Shown piece by piece: positions 29,379 through 38,882 of a stretch of DNA of 64,000 nucleotides. A model generated the notes under the pieces. That model did no database searches and was not told the DNA's origin. It was given only the letters and a program-made list of their open reading frames with translations. This DNA comes from Yersinia rohdei ATCC 43380 (GTDB lineage Bacteria > Pseudomonadota > Gammaproteobacteria > Enterobacterales > Enterobacteriaceae). The stretch's first letter is position 1, and the number at the start of each line of letters is the position of its first letter. Both the position numbers and the translations under genes were made by a program. The stretch is taken from assembly GCF_000173775.1 (NCBI RefSeq), contig NZ_ACCD01000021.1, positions 1-64,000 on the forward strand. The letters are read 5' to 3'.

Positions 29379-30073
29379 GTAATATCCTTCAGCCTTTTGG
29401 TCGAGCTGGCGATCATTGTCAATGCCGCCTGTTCTGCGGCATCTGCGTTCTGATGCCGTATCGCATCATACAAATCCTGATGCTCCTGCAATGTGCGCGG
29501 CATGTTGGCTTCATCGGCCATATAGGTCCGTTCAAATACGGCACGCTGCAAGGAACTTATCGCCACATTGAGTTGCTGCAACACCGGGTTATGCACCGAC
29601 GCCAGTACCGCTTCGTGAAAACGGATGTCGGCCTCATTGAACGCGTCACGATTTTGGTGATAGGCGATCATATCGTTAAGTGCTTTTTCAATAACCGCCA
29701 ACTCGCTGGAGGTCGCCCTTTCCGCAGCCCAACGGGCAACGACCGGCTCAACCAGATTACGCACCTCGCTCATCGCCGAGATAAGCCGGGGGTCGTAATC
29801 ATTCGCCAACGACCACTGCAAAACATCCGTATCCAGATAATTCCACTGATTGCGTAAAGCCACAAAGGCACCGCGATAACGTTTTATCTCTACCAACCGC
29901 TTCGACATCAACGAGCGAAGCACTTCACGAATAATGTTCCGCGACGTCTGGAACTCTTCGCACAGCTCGGTTTCAGCTGGCAGTGCAGACCCTGGGGCAT
30001 ATTTACCACTAACGATTTGCTGCCCTATCTCGAGAATAATGCGATCGGTTTTGCTCAACTCTTGGCTACTCAT
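29375..30073 (-). CDS. dgoR: DgoR, GntR/FadR-type repressor of galactonate catabolism
   Basis: Transcriptional repressor of 232 residues and first gene of the operon. The N-terminal winged helix is GntR type (GSALPAETELCEEFQTSRNIIREVLRSLMSKRLVEIKR). The C-terminal FCD effector domain has the metal-ligand pattern (NEADIRFHEAVLASVHNPVL ... HQDLYDAI). In E. coli DgoR is relieved by galactonate. Inverted repeats upstream (30189-30220) are likely its operators. Confidence 0.94.
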   Translation of the reverse strand: MSSQELSKTDRIILEIGQQIVSGKYAPGSALPAETELCEEFQTSRNIIREVLRSLMSKRLVEIKRYRGAFVALRNQWNYLDTDVLQWSLANDYDPRLISAMSEVRNLVEPVVARWAAERATSSELAVIEKALNDMIAYHQNRDAFNEADIRFHEAVLASVHNPVLQQLNVAISSLQRAVFERTYMADEANMPRTLQEHQDLYDAIRHQNADAAEQAALTMIASSTKRLKDIT

Positions 30074-30188
30074 AGGTGCTCCGCGAAAGACAAAAAGGAA
30101 AAGTTGCCAAGTATTTTAACTGTATCGAGCCTTTGCGTCGCAAGATCACCGCACAATTCACAACTATTGTTCTTAACCTTCGACTGGA

Positions 30189-30220
30189 TTGTAGTACAAA
30201 ATATAAATAGCGTACTGCAA
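30189..30220. promoter_or_regulatory. Probable DgoR operators
   Basis: A perfect inverted repeat TTGTAGTACAA (30189-30199) is followed by a degenerate copy (GCGTACTGCAA, 30210-30220) whose centre lies 21 bp away, two helical turns. The pair sits about 120-150 bp upstream of dgoR. FadR-subfamily GntR repressors use such short palindromes, and I recall the E. coli DgoR site having this TTGTA-TACAA form. Confidence 0.65.
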
Positions 30221-30715
30221 TATGGATCACAAAACGGCCAACCCCTTGCGATTTTGCTGACAAGTTGGGATTAGCGCGAAAAACGTTTACAGGTTCTGGC
30301 ACACCTTGATGAGCTAAAAAAAGAAATTCATCGAAGTGCCATAAGGGGGGGCTAAGCGGACAAAGCCATGTATGGGGCGGTGCGGCGTCTCTTGATGGTT
30401 AGGAAGTTAGATCGCTTTTTTCCTTTAGGTCAGAGGAAAATCGGGTGGCAGGGCCATTAATTTTCATCGTGACGTGCAAAGTACAATGGTTAAAACCTGG
30501 CTCTTAAGCCATTTAATTTACTAATGTTAAACAAACAGTCCATTTAGCGTAATGTGAGTTAACAACCTTAGCTGAACCCATTTTGATGGCCTTAATCGCC
30601 GCTCTGACTATCCTTTAACAGGATAAAAAGTGTAAAATATGTCCTTATCAAGTCCGTAGTCTTTTATTTTGCATTTTTTTAACTTTATTAAGTTTAATTT
30701 CAAGAGGTTAGCACA
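30221..30715. other. Intergenic region between dgoR and yjdM, no gene
   Basis: About 500 bp holding the divergent promoters of dgoR and yjdM. A stop-free 26-codon stretch near 30270-30350 has a basic, helical-looking translation but no start codon or recognisable family. The last 100 bp before yjdM are strongly AT-rich. I see no RNA gene. Confidence 0.4.
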
Positions 30716-31054
30716 ATGAGTTTACCAAACTGTCCAAAGTGCAGTTCTGAATACACATGGCAGGAAGGGGAGAAACTGAATTGCCCGGAATGTGGTCATG
30801 AGTGGTCTGAAAATAGCGATTCAGCAGCGCCAGAAGAAGGTTTAGTAGTACGTGATGCCAATGGTAACCTGCTTGCTGATGGCGATGCAGTCACCGTGGT
30901 TAAGGATCTGAAAGTAAAAGGCAGCTCCTCAACTCTGAAAATTGGCACCAAGGTGAAAAGTATTCGTCTGGTTGAAGGTGACCACAATATCGATTGTAAA
31001 ATCGATGGCTTTGGCCCCATGAAACTGAAATCTGAGTTTGTTAAGAAAAACTGA
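30716..31054 (+). CDS. yjdM: YjdM (PhnA) zinc-ribbon protein
   Basis: Small cytoplasmic protein of 112 residues in the PhnA/YjdM family. The N-terminal zinc ribbon has two CxxC pairs ([11 protein letters not shown] and NCPECGHEW). The C-terminal PhnA domain follows ([26 protein letters not shown] ... [21 protein letters not shown]). Despite the old name it is not part of the phosphonate pathway and its role is unclear. AGAGG precedes the ATG and a terminator follows. Confidence 0.93.
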   Translation: MSLPNCPKCSSEYTWQEGEKLNCPECGHEWSENSDSAAPEEGLVVRDANGNLLADGDAVTVVKDLKVKGSSSTLKIGTKVKSIRLVEGDHNIDCKIDGFGPMKLKSEFVKKN

Positions 31055-31083
31055 TAGCGAAGCGGTATTTTCCCCCTTTTCCT

Positions 31084-31119
31084 ACCAAGGCACTGACTCT
31101 GGTCGTGCCTTGGTTATTT
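31084..31119 (+). terminator. Terminator of yjdM
   Basis: A perfect 10-bp stem (ACCAAGGCAC / GTGCCTTGGT) with an 11-nt loop is followed by TATTTA, 30 bp after the yjdM stop. Confidence 0.75.
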
Positions 31120-31214
31120 AGGATGGATTCATACTCTGCTATTCGAAATCCCCCTTGCCCTCCCCCCCTCAAACCCATTCTCATCACCACTGACAGATGC
31201 GATAGCCCAGCACA

Positions 31215-31303
31215 TTTAGATATATCTTTTTACATCTTCCTCTTGCCAATTTAGATATATCGCTATACTTTAGATATATCGAAACGTTTTCGATATATCT
31301 AAA
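31215..31303. promoter_or_regulatory. Array of TTTAGATATATC operators upstream of the PadR gene
   Basis: TTTAGATATATC occurs at 31215-31226, 31250-31261 and 31269-31280, and inverted at 31292-31303. The last two copies form a 37-bp inverted repeat with 17-bp arms ending about 10 bp before the ATG and abutting the GAGG Shine-Dalgarno. This strongly suggests autoregulation by the PadR-family protein encoded next. E. coli NfeR/YqjI also binds repeats upstream of its own gene. Confidence 0.8.
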
Positions 31304-31314
31304 GAGGATTTATT

Positions 31315-31980
31315 ATGTTTGGTTTTTCAAAACGTGGTCACCAAGGTGGCGATGGACATCATGACGGGCATCGCCGCGGCGGTGAAAGAGTGCATCGTGG
31401 CGGTCGTCACACTATGTCAGCAGAAGGGGCGGGGGCAACCAGAGGAGGCCGAGGTGGGCGCGGTGATAAAATGCACCGTTTGTTCGGGCATGGTGAGTTA
31501 CGGATAGTGTTGCTCGCACTGGTGGCTAAAAAACCCAGCCACGGTTATGAGCTGATTAAAGCTATTGAAGAAGCATCATCAGGCCTGTATGTGCCAAGCC
31601 CTGGGGTTATCTACCCAACGTTAACCCTGTTGGAAGAGCAAGATTTTGTTACTCCGGTAGCAACAGGAAATGGCCGAAAAAGCTATCAAATAACTGAAGC
31701 CGGTAAAATTGAATTGCAGCAAAATCAAGAGATGGTTGATGTGATTTTCTCGCGACTGGCACAGGTAAACCGACGTCCTGAGGGGAATCTGGCTGAGGGT
31801 ATTTCTGATGCTATGCATCGCTTACGCCACATTTTACGCAGTAATATGCTGCGCTCGGATGTCACACCTGAGCAGGTCGTGCGCATTAATGCCGCCTTAT
31901 TAACCGCGGTAGAGGCCATCGAGAAAGAACTAGCACCGCAAGCGGTGGACACTGCAGAAAATGTGCCGGAGAAAAACTGA
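31315..31980 (+). CDS. PadR-family regulator, NfeR (YqjI)-like, histidine-rich
   Basis: Transcription factor of 221 residues. Residues 1-55 are very rich in His, Gly and Arg, a probable metal-binding tail. The PadR winged helix follows (GELRIVLLALVAKKPSHGYELIKAIEEASSGLYVPSPGVIYPTLTLLEEQDFV, with the YQITEAGK wing), then a C-terminal helical dimerisation region. This architecture matches E. coli YqjI/NfeR, the nickel- and iron-responsive repressor of the ferric reductase gene yqjH. No yqjH-type gene is adjacent; the next gene is a DUF3861 protein in the same operon. Metal sensing is inferred. Confidence 0.85.
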   Translation: MFGFSKRGHQGGDGHHDGHRRGGERVHRGGRHTMSAEGAGATRGGRGGRGDKMHRLFGHGELRIVLLALVAKKPSHGYELIKAIEEASSGLYVPSPGVIYPTLTLLEEQDFVTPVATGNGRKSYQITEAGKIELQQNQEMVDVIFSRLAQVNRRPEGNLAEGISDAMHRLRHILRSNMLRSDVTPEQVVRINAALLTAVEAIEKELAPQAVDTAENVPEKN

Positions 31981-32291
31981 TGCCAGGTTACCGCTATCGT
32001 ATCACCATTGAACCGCTGACCGACCGCAAAGGTGACGCCATGGATAAAGCAGCGGTCACATTTGAAGCCGAGAATCACGATGAGATCCTCGGCATCATCG
32101 AACGGTTGCAGGCACGGAAAGATTTGGACTTTGGCGCAGAAAAAACCGCCGCCTTTGCATTGGGTCTGAAGTTATTCTCAGAAACAATGCTAGAAAATCG
32201 CAAGCACCCGCTGTTTGCCCCATTACGTACCGCATTTATGGATTTTATGACCAACCTGAAAAAAGGTTCACCGCGCGATCGTACTGAGTAA
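31980..32291 (+). CDS. DUF3861 family protein
   Basis: Uncharacterised cytoplasmic protein of 103 residues. The start YRYRITIEPLTDRKGD and the segment LDFGAEKTAAFALGLKLFSETMLENRKHPLF are typical of DUF3861. Its ATG overlaps the PadR-gene stop (TGATG), so the two are translationally coupled and probably under the same metal- or ligand-responsive operator. No catalytic motif is visible. Confidence 0.8.
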   Translation: MPGYRYRITIEPLTDRKGDAMDKAAVTFEAENHDEILGIIERLQARKDLDFGAEKTAAFALGLKLFSETMLENRKHPLFAPLRTAFMDFMTNLKKGSPRDRTE

Positions 32292-32339
32292 TAACAGATA
32301 AATATAAAATCAAAATAGCCCATATCCGTATTACATTAC

Positions 32340-32377
32340 TCGCTGGGAATATCAGTAATAAATACTGTTCCCAGCGA
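32340..32377. terminator. Bidirectional terminator between the DUF3861 gene and ascB
   Basis: A long hairpin with outer arms TCGCTGGGAA / TTCCCAGCGA and inner arms CAGTA / TACTG lies between convergent genes, flanked by AT-rich sequence. Confidence 0.65.
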
Positions 32378-32382
32378 ATTAT

Positions 32383-33828
<1,446 letters not shown>

Positions 33829-35280
33829 TTAGTTAATTTTTGCCGTATTGTGTGAAATTACTGGGTCAGTAGCGTGCTGGCTGTCGCTCTCTTCCACAGG
33901 AATATCTTCAAATCCCAGGAGCAATGTCGTGACAAAAGAAATCACTATTGCCAAGACCATGACGCCAAATACCCACACAATACTCATCGGATTTGCCGGG
34001 TCGAAGAACTGGACACTGGTAAATAGCCCAGGAGATGCCATCGAGTGACTGGCAAGCCCGCCAATTCCCGCCACTGCACCGCAAATAAAGCCACTAATCA
34101 AGCTGGCGATCAGTGGGCGTTTGAGCCGCAGCGCAACACCGTAAAGTGCGGGTTCAGAAATACCAGCCACAATCGCAGAGGCCGCAGCAGCCAGTGCGGT
34201 TTGGCGTAATTCAGGGTTTTTGGTGCGCCAGGCGACCGCCAGTGAGGAACCGCCCAGAGAAAGGTTTGCCCCAATTTCTGACGGCATAACCATACCCTCT
34301 TTCCCTGTTTCAGCAATGGTTTGAATGATGGTTGGCGTAAAAACTCGGTGCATGCCGGTCATGACCAACAATGGCCAGAGAGCCCCCATAATTGCAACTG
34401 ATAACCAGCCCAAATAGTCATGCACGGTATATACCAGAGAGGAAATACCACTACCGATCCAGATCCCCAGCGGGCCGATGAAGATGATGGCAATAGGGGC
34501 AGAAATCAGCACAATTAGCATCGGTTTAAGGAAGTTTTTAGTGACCGCAGGGGTGATTTTGTCGACCCATCGCTCAATATAAGACAGTAGCCAAGTCATA
34601 CAGAGGGCAGGAATCACAGTATAGGTGTACTTAACGGCCGTGATTGGCACCCCCATAAAATCAACCTGTTGGCCCTGTGCCGCTTTTGCCATCAAATCAA
34701 TAAAGGCCGGGTGAACCAATACCCCAGCAATAGCAATCGCGAGCGACATATTGGTTTTGAATTTTATCGCCGCAGAAGCCGCAACCATCACTGGTAAGAA
34801 GAAGAAAGCCCCGTCACCAATGACATTAAGAATAATTATTGTCGATGAGCCTTTCCCAAAGAGTCCGGTCATATCCAGGATCATGGCCAGTAACTTCACC
34901 ATTGAACCGCCAATAATCGCCGGAATCAAAGGTGACATAGTGCCAATCAGTGCATCAAGGATCCCCGACCCAATACGTTTTAAGGTGATTTTACTTTTCT
35001 GGGGCGACGCACTTGCCGCTAATGCGCCTTCAGGAAGCAACTTAATCACTTCGGCATAAGCTGCCGAAACATTATTACCAATGATAACCTGGCATTGATT
35101 TTCATTGCGAACCACCCCCATTACTCCGGTGATGGATTTTAGTTTAGCCAGTTCGACCGCATTATCATCATTAAGCACAAAACGTAAACGTGTCATGCAA
35201 TGGGTCACTGCCGCGATGTTACCGACCCCACCAATGGCATCGATTATTTGTCGGGCTACAGCGGCAAAATTTTTTGACAT
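33829..35280 (-). CDS. ascF: PTS beta-glucoside transporter subunit IIBC (AscF-like)
   Basis: Membrane permease that imports and phosphorylates beta-glucosides. From the ATG at 35280 (GGGGAG Shine-Dalgarno) the product is 483 residues, close to E. coli AscF (485). The IIB domain comes first, with the phosphorylated cysteine in AVTHCMTRLRFVL (Cys28), then the ten-helix IIC domain with conserved GISEPALYGVALR. There is no IIA domain, so it probably uses the glucose IIA protein. Likely regulation: a LacI-type palindrome at 35444-35455 and a weak CRP-like site (TGTGA-N6-TCATT) at 35516-35531. Confidence 0.92.
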   Translation of the reverse strand: MSKNFAAVARQIIDAIGGVGNIAAVTHCMTRLRFVLNDDNAVELAKLKSITGVMGVVRNENQCQVIIGNNVSAAYAEVIKLLPEGALAASASPQKSKITLKRIGSGILDALIGTMSPLIPAIIGGSMVKLLAMILDMTGLFGKGSSTIIILNVIGDGAFFFLPVMVAASAAIKFKTNMSLAIAIAGVLVHPAFIDLMAKAAQGQQVDFMGVPITAVKYTYTVIPALCMTWLLSYIERWVDKITPAVTKNFLKPMLIVLISAPIAIIFIGPLGIWIGSGISSLVYTVHDYLGWLSVAIMGALWPLLVMTGMHRVFTPTIIQTIAETGKEGMVMPSEIGANLSLGGSSLAVAWRTKNPELRQTALAAAASAIVAGISEPALYGVALRLKRPLIASLISGFICGAVAGIGGLASHSMASPGLFTSVQFFDPANPMSIVWVFGVMVLAIVISFVTTLLLGFEDIPVEESDSQHATDPVISHNTAKIN

Positions 35281-35443
35281 GAGTGATAACTCCCCGTAAT
35301 GGTGCACGCTAAGCTAACTACACTCTGCCGCTTAAGGAAATTGCCCCTATCAACATAAAGTCATAATTAGCTATTATATTCATATAGTTATAATTTAGTT
35401 ACCTGCGAAGAACTCATGTATCTTCTCACTTTCAGGTAACGAG

Positions 35444-35455
35444 GTAACCGGTTCC
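35444..35455. promoter_or_regulatory. LacI-family-type operator (possible AscG site) upstream of ascF
   Basis: GTAACCGGTTCC has a central AACCGGTT palindrome, the core form bound by many LacI-family repressors including AscG-type sites. It lies about 165 bp upstream of the ascF start. The repressor gene ascG is now 3.5 kb away on the other side of an insertion. Confidence 0.5.
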
Positions 35456-36101
35456 ACATGAGAATCTTAAAACACAGAGACAAACTCAATAGAAATATTA
35501 ATTAAATTTTACTTTTGTGATGTCGGTCATTTTAAATGCAATAATGTTGCTCCCATGTAAAGAGACATAAATGTGGGTTAAATATTCCTAGTGTAAAAAT
35601 AAATCGGCCATAGCCTCACATTAGTTTGGGATTTTTCCTACAAAAAATAAGGCGCTTCCTAAATAAAATAATTAATAAATACTCCATTATGTGTTTTCTA
35701 AAATACAACCGAGAAAAAAGAGACAATCAGAATGCATAATTATTTATGGACGAAATCATTTAAAACACCCAACATTCTGAAGTTATATGTACTCGGGAGT
35801 ATTTTACCGCAACAAATAATCAGCTGTTACTTAACCAGAACTCCGCTAAAAATATTTATTTCTTTAATTTTACAGTCTAATTACAATTATCGCCGCCAAT
35901 CTTCATTCAACCGGCACTAAACTCATTGAAATTTAAGAAATAAATTTTCAACACCTATAATTTATTGCTAATAAGTTGCCACAAGTTAAATAGATATCTC
36001 ATGTAAGTAAAACTCATACCATTAGCTATTCCATTATTTTATACATTTTTAATGATGGGCATTTCGTCATTTATCCTTGTTGAGGAAAATACAATTTCAC
36101 C
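35456..36101. other. AT-rich region upstream of ascF and of the autotransporter remnant
   Basis: About 650 bp with low GC. One 62-codon plus-strand frame (35732-35920) has no recognisable motif and no ribosome binding site, so it is not called. The left end carries the ascF promoter. The right end has AGGA-rich sequence before the autotransporter remnant. Confidence 0.4.
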
Positions 36102-36392
36102 ATGAGAAAATTTAAAAAATTAGCGATAATTGCATATCGCCCCACTTGGCACTCAAGTATCTCAGGAGTGGTTTTTCTACTGGGTCTTTCGGTGGCACAA
36201 GCTACATCTTTAATTATTGATAATGGCCAGGTTCATAACCAAGGTGCGGGTATCCCATCGGATATCAGCGAGAATCTATATATGGGTGAAACCAACACGG
36301 ACACCCTAAATATTTTCGATGGTGGCCGTATTTCAAATCGATATAGCTTTATAGGCAATCAAGCAGGTTCTAGCGGAACAGCTACAGTGTAG
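36102..36392 (+). pseudogene. Truncated autotransporter (type V secretion) gene, N-terminal fragment
   Basis: The 96-codon frame encodes an autotransporter-like start: an extended basic N-terminus and signal peptide ending in SVAQATS, then passenger repeats of the AidA type (NLYMGETNTDTLNIFDGGRISNRYSFIGNQAGSSGTATV). A stop follows at GTATV*, where intact proteins continue into the next repeat. Just downstream another frame reads RVTGEGNGNV, and a third reads VNAFMSGYTDQDKG, suggesting frameshifts and deletion. No beta-barrel domain remains. It is a decayed adhesin gene. Confidence 0.7.
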
Positions 36393-36682
36393 GGAGAGAG
36401 TCACTGGCGAAGGTAATGGCAATGTCCAACCTCGTTGGGCGTAAACGCCTTTATGAGTGGTTATACTGACCAAGATAAAGGTAATCGCTAACTTCTTTTA
36501 GCTTTTTTATTGCCAATATCGAAATGCGCCCATTATAAACACAGTAAAAATATAACGTGATACAACTGACATTCAGCGATGGCTAAACTTGGCGTGTTAA
36601 ACAAAATAATGTAACAGGTAACCATCGAGTCAGAATACTGTTCAGCAATGAACAAGGTTTTTATCAACTCAGTGAGAATGGC
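36393..36682 (+). other. Autotransporter debris and LysR-gene upstream region
   Basis: This 290-bp stretch has no open frame. Short shifted-frame matches to autotransporter-like sequence occur in the first 90 bp; the rest is AT-rich. The LysR-type gene that follows has a weak GAGAATGGC-type ribosome binding site. Confidence 0.4.
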
Positions 36683-37606
36683 ATGAGAGAGCTACCTAAA
36701 ACAAACCAGTTGAAAAACCTAAGGGCGATTATTCAACATGGTAGTATTCGAACCGCTGCCCAAGCGCTACACCAGACACAGCCGGCCATGACAAGAAGTA
36801 TTCAAGAGTTGGAGCGAATACTCGGTGTGCCGTTATTAGTTCGCGGTGTACATGGTGCAGAATTAACGACCATGGGTAGAATATTTGAACCAAGAATGAA
36901 CTTGGTGCTGAACGAATTAGAGCGCGCTCTTGATGAATTGGAACAAATTGGGCGCGACTCTGAAGGTTTAGTCACTTTTGGCTGCTCTCATTTACCGGCA
37001 TTCACTTTTATTCCCGATGTTATAAAAAGTTTCCAAGAGATATATACCAGCGCACGAATTACTGTTGCTGAAGGGCAACTTTCTGAGTTATTAGCGTCTT
37101 TACGCCTTGGCCGGCTAGATTTTTTTATTGGGATAGTCACTCCTGATATCTCACTTCGTGAATTTGTGGATGAGCATTTGGCGGTTTCTCAATTTGCGGT
37201 ATTTGCCCGTAAAGGGCATCCATTATCAAACAGCACATCGCTAAGTGAGTTAAGCGGAGCTAAGTGGTATTTACCTACAGCCAGTGCCGGTTTCTATAAT
37301 GATATAGAAACGTTAATCTTCCCTAATGGTAAAGAACCGACGTGTTCGGTGATTTTTGGTAACTCAGCCACGATTGCAGAACAACTTATTTTAAACGAGG
37401 ACTATTTGTTCGTTGGACCAAAAGTGATGGTCACCATCCCTCATCTGCAGCATAAATTATCTATAATACCCATCAAAGAAAAACTTCCTGATGGCTATTA
37501 TAGTTTAATCTACCGACGGCAACAGCCGTTAACACCGATAGCAAAAAGACTAATGGATGATATCCGTTTGGCTTATACAGAGTTGATGAGCCGTCAGATA
37601 GTCTAG
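36683..37606 (+). CDS. LysR-family transcriptional regulator (TdcA-like)
   Basis: Regulator of 307 residues. The N-terminal helix-turn-helix is clear (LRAIIQHGSIRTAAQALHQTQPAMTRSIQELERILGVPLLVRG), followed by a LysR substrate-binding domain with LRLGRLDFFIGIVTPDI. The overall pattern resembles TdcA, but no threonine-catabolism genes are near. It lies in the insert separating ascG from ascFB, directly behind the broken autotransporter gene, and may once have regulated it. The effector is unknown. Confidence 0.85.
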   Translation: MRELPKTNQLKNLRAIIQHGSIRTAAQALHQTQPAMTRSIQELERILGVPLLVRGVHGAELTTMGRIFEPRMNLVLNELERALDELEQIGRDSEGLVTFGCSHLPAFTFIPDVIKSFQEIYTSARITVAEGQLSELLASLRLGRLDFFIGIVTPDISLREFVDEHLAVSQFAVFARKGHPLSNSTSLSELSGAKWYLPTASAGFYNDIETLIFPNGKEPTCSVIFGNSATIAEQLILNEDYLFVGPKVMVTIPHLQHKLSIIPIKEKLPDGYYSLIYRRQQPLTPIAKRLMDDIRLAYTELMSRQIV

Positions 37607-38054
37607 GCAATAAACAGGACTAATCTGTAGGATAATAAGGCTAATATTCCTAGCAAAAAAAAACACTCTTCATTATTAATTAAGATAAGAGACTAATCTT
37701 GTTTTTTATCTTTTTGTTTTTTATGTGTTTTTTTAAATGTATGACATTTTAGCATCGTATGAAAATAAAAGTGACTTTTCAATAACCATGATTTTTCTTA
37801 TAGTAAATCAAGAGTGAAAAATAGTCGGATGGGTCACAAAATTGTTCTTCTGGTAAACGAGCATCATTAAAATTGAATTTGAATTTGAATTTGATTAATC
37901 GAAATTATTATCTTAAAGGTAAGGCGCCCCGCTTTTAATATAAGTTTACTTCTCTCTTTACATTCCCACTGGCTTCATCCCTGCGAATTGCCATATCAAG
38001 GAATAGGCAATTTTATTACGGGTTAATCTAACGTGCTAATAAAAGAGACTGTTT
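37607..38054. other. AT-rich intergenic region with a hexanucleotide repeat
   Basis: A 448-bp region with no gene. It holds poly-A and poly-T rich tracts and, at 37873-37896, four tandem copies of TTGAAT (the last is TTGATT). The following LuxR-type gene presumably has its promoter here. Confidence 0.45.
37873..37896. repeat. Tandem hexanucleotide repeat (TTGAAT)x3 + TTGATT
   Basis: Three perfect TTGAAT units and one variant unit lie about 160 bp upstream of the LuxR-type gene. Short tandem repeats in promoter regions can vary in number and alter expression. That is only a possibility here. Confidence 0.7.
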
Positions 38055-38681
38055 ATGAATAACGTTATTATCTTCAGCCAATATGACTTGGTTCGATTTT
38101 ATTTAAAACAAGCAATTGAAAACATATCAATCATGCGCTCAAAGCGTGGCAATGTGAGCATTCGTATCTGCTATTCATTATCTGAGTTTGAAAATGAGAT
38201 CCAGGAACAAGATAACCCTATAATTATCTTTGACCTTGACGGCATTGAAAAATTTGAACAATTCCGCCTGTTTAAATTAGCTAAAGAAAAGGTAAGTCAC
38301 TGTCGCCTATTTTTGTTTACTTCTGAATCTGAAGGTTCAGGAAGCTATACAACACTAAAGCAAGTATCGCCATTTATACTCAGCAAAACTGCGTCACAAA
38401 GTCAAATTGAAACAATGTTCTATCAATTGATTTTTTGTTTTAAAGCTGTGCAAAAGACCAAGATATCTGCTGAGAAAACACTTTGTACTCACAAAGATAA
38501 AACAGCGCTGACTCATCGAGAAAGTGAAATCTGTCGCCACCTGCTTTCTGGGCTGTCAAATAAAGAGATTGGTATATTACTTGGGATCAGTAACAAGACC
38601 GTGAGTTCCCACCGGACAAATATATACGGGAAGTATCAAGCCAAAAATCTAATTGAGCTTTATTCCCGCGTTAAAATTTAG
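38055..38681 (+). CDS. LuxR/FixJ-type transcriptional regulator with atypical receiver
   Basis: Regulator of 208 residues. The C-terminal GerE/LuxR helix-turn-helix is clear (LTHRESEICRHLLSGLSNKEIGILLGISNKTVSSHRTNIYGKY). The N-terminal 120 residues resemble a receiver-like fold (VIIFSQYDLVRFYLKQAI ... IIIFDLDGIEKFEQF), but the usual cluster of acidic residues near the start is missing, so phosphorylation is doubtful. AAGAGA precedes the ATG. No sensor kinase is near. Similar proteins control fimbriae or capsule in enterobacteria; the target here is unknown. Confidence 0.82.
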   Translation: MNNVIIFSQYDLVRFYLKQAIENISIMRSKRGNVSIRICYSLSEFENEIQEQDNPIIIFDLDGIEKFEQFRLFKLAKEKVSHCRLFLFTSESEGSGSYTTLKQVSPFILSKTASQSQIETMFYQLIFCFKAVQKTKISAEKTLCTHKDKTALTHRESEICRHLLSGLSNKEIGILLGISNKTVSSHRTNIYGKYQAKNLIELYSRVKI

Positions 38682-38705
38682 CATTCACTTACCAGCTCGC
38701 CCATG

Positions 38706-38755
38706 ATTCGGGTGAGTGAACGCAGCTAACACCCCTGCAATTTCAAAACCAAGGG
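38706..38755. repeat. Partial ERIC element (3' half)
   Basis: CGGGTGAGTGAACGCAGC and the following CACCCCTGCAATTTCAA repeat almost exactly the 3' half of the full ERIC element beginning 2 bp later. It appears to be a tandem partial copy. Confidence 0.75.
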
Positions 38756-38756
38756 A

Positions 38757-38882
38757 ATACCCAATGAACTTGGGATTGCAGGTAGGCAGCCAGTAAATGA
38801 ATCCCGATGAGCATACTCAAGTATGTGATGCGGGTGAGTGAATGCAGCTAACACCCCTGCAATTTCAAGGGCGAAGGGTATA
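38757..38882. repeat. ERIC element (full length)
   Basis: A 126-bp intergenic repeat with ATACCC and GGGTAT ends and the internal TTGCAGG...CAGC / AATGAATCCC ... GGGTGAGTGAATGCAGC inverted symmetry. Length and sequence match the enterobacterial repetitive intergenic consensus. It lies immediately upstream of ascG. Confidence 0.85.

Noticed and set aside
31215-31303. Possible CRISPR or iteron-type origin because of repeated 12-mers
   Set aside because: Copies are short, irregularly spaced and include an inverted copy abutting a regulator start, which fits an operator better; no Cas or Rep gene is near.
35732-35920. 62-codon plus-strand frame upstream of the autotransporter remnant
   Set aside because: Very AT-rich, no Shine-Dalgarno and no recognisable family.
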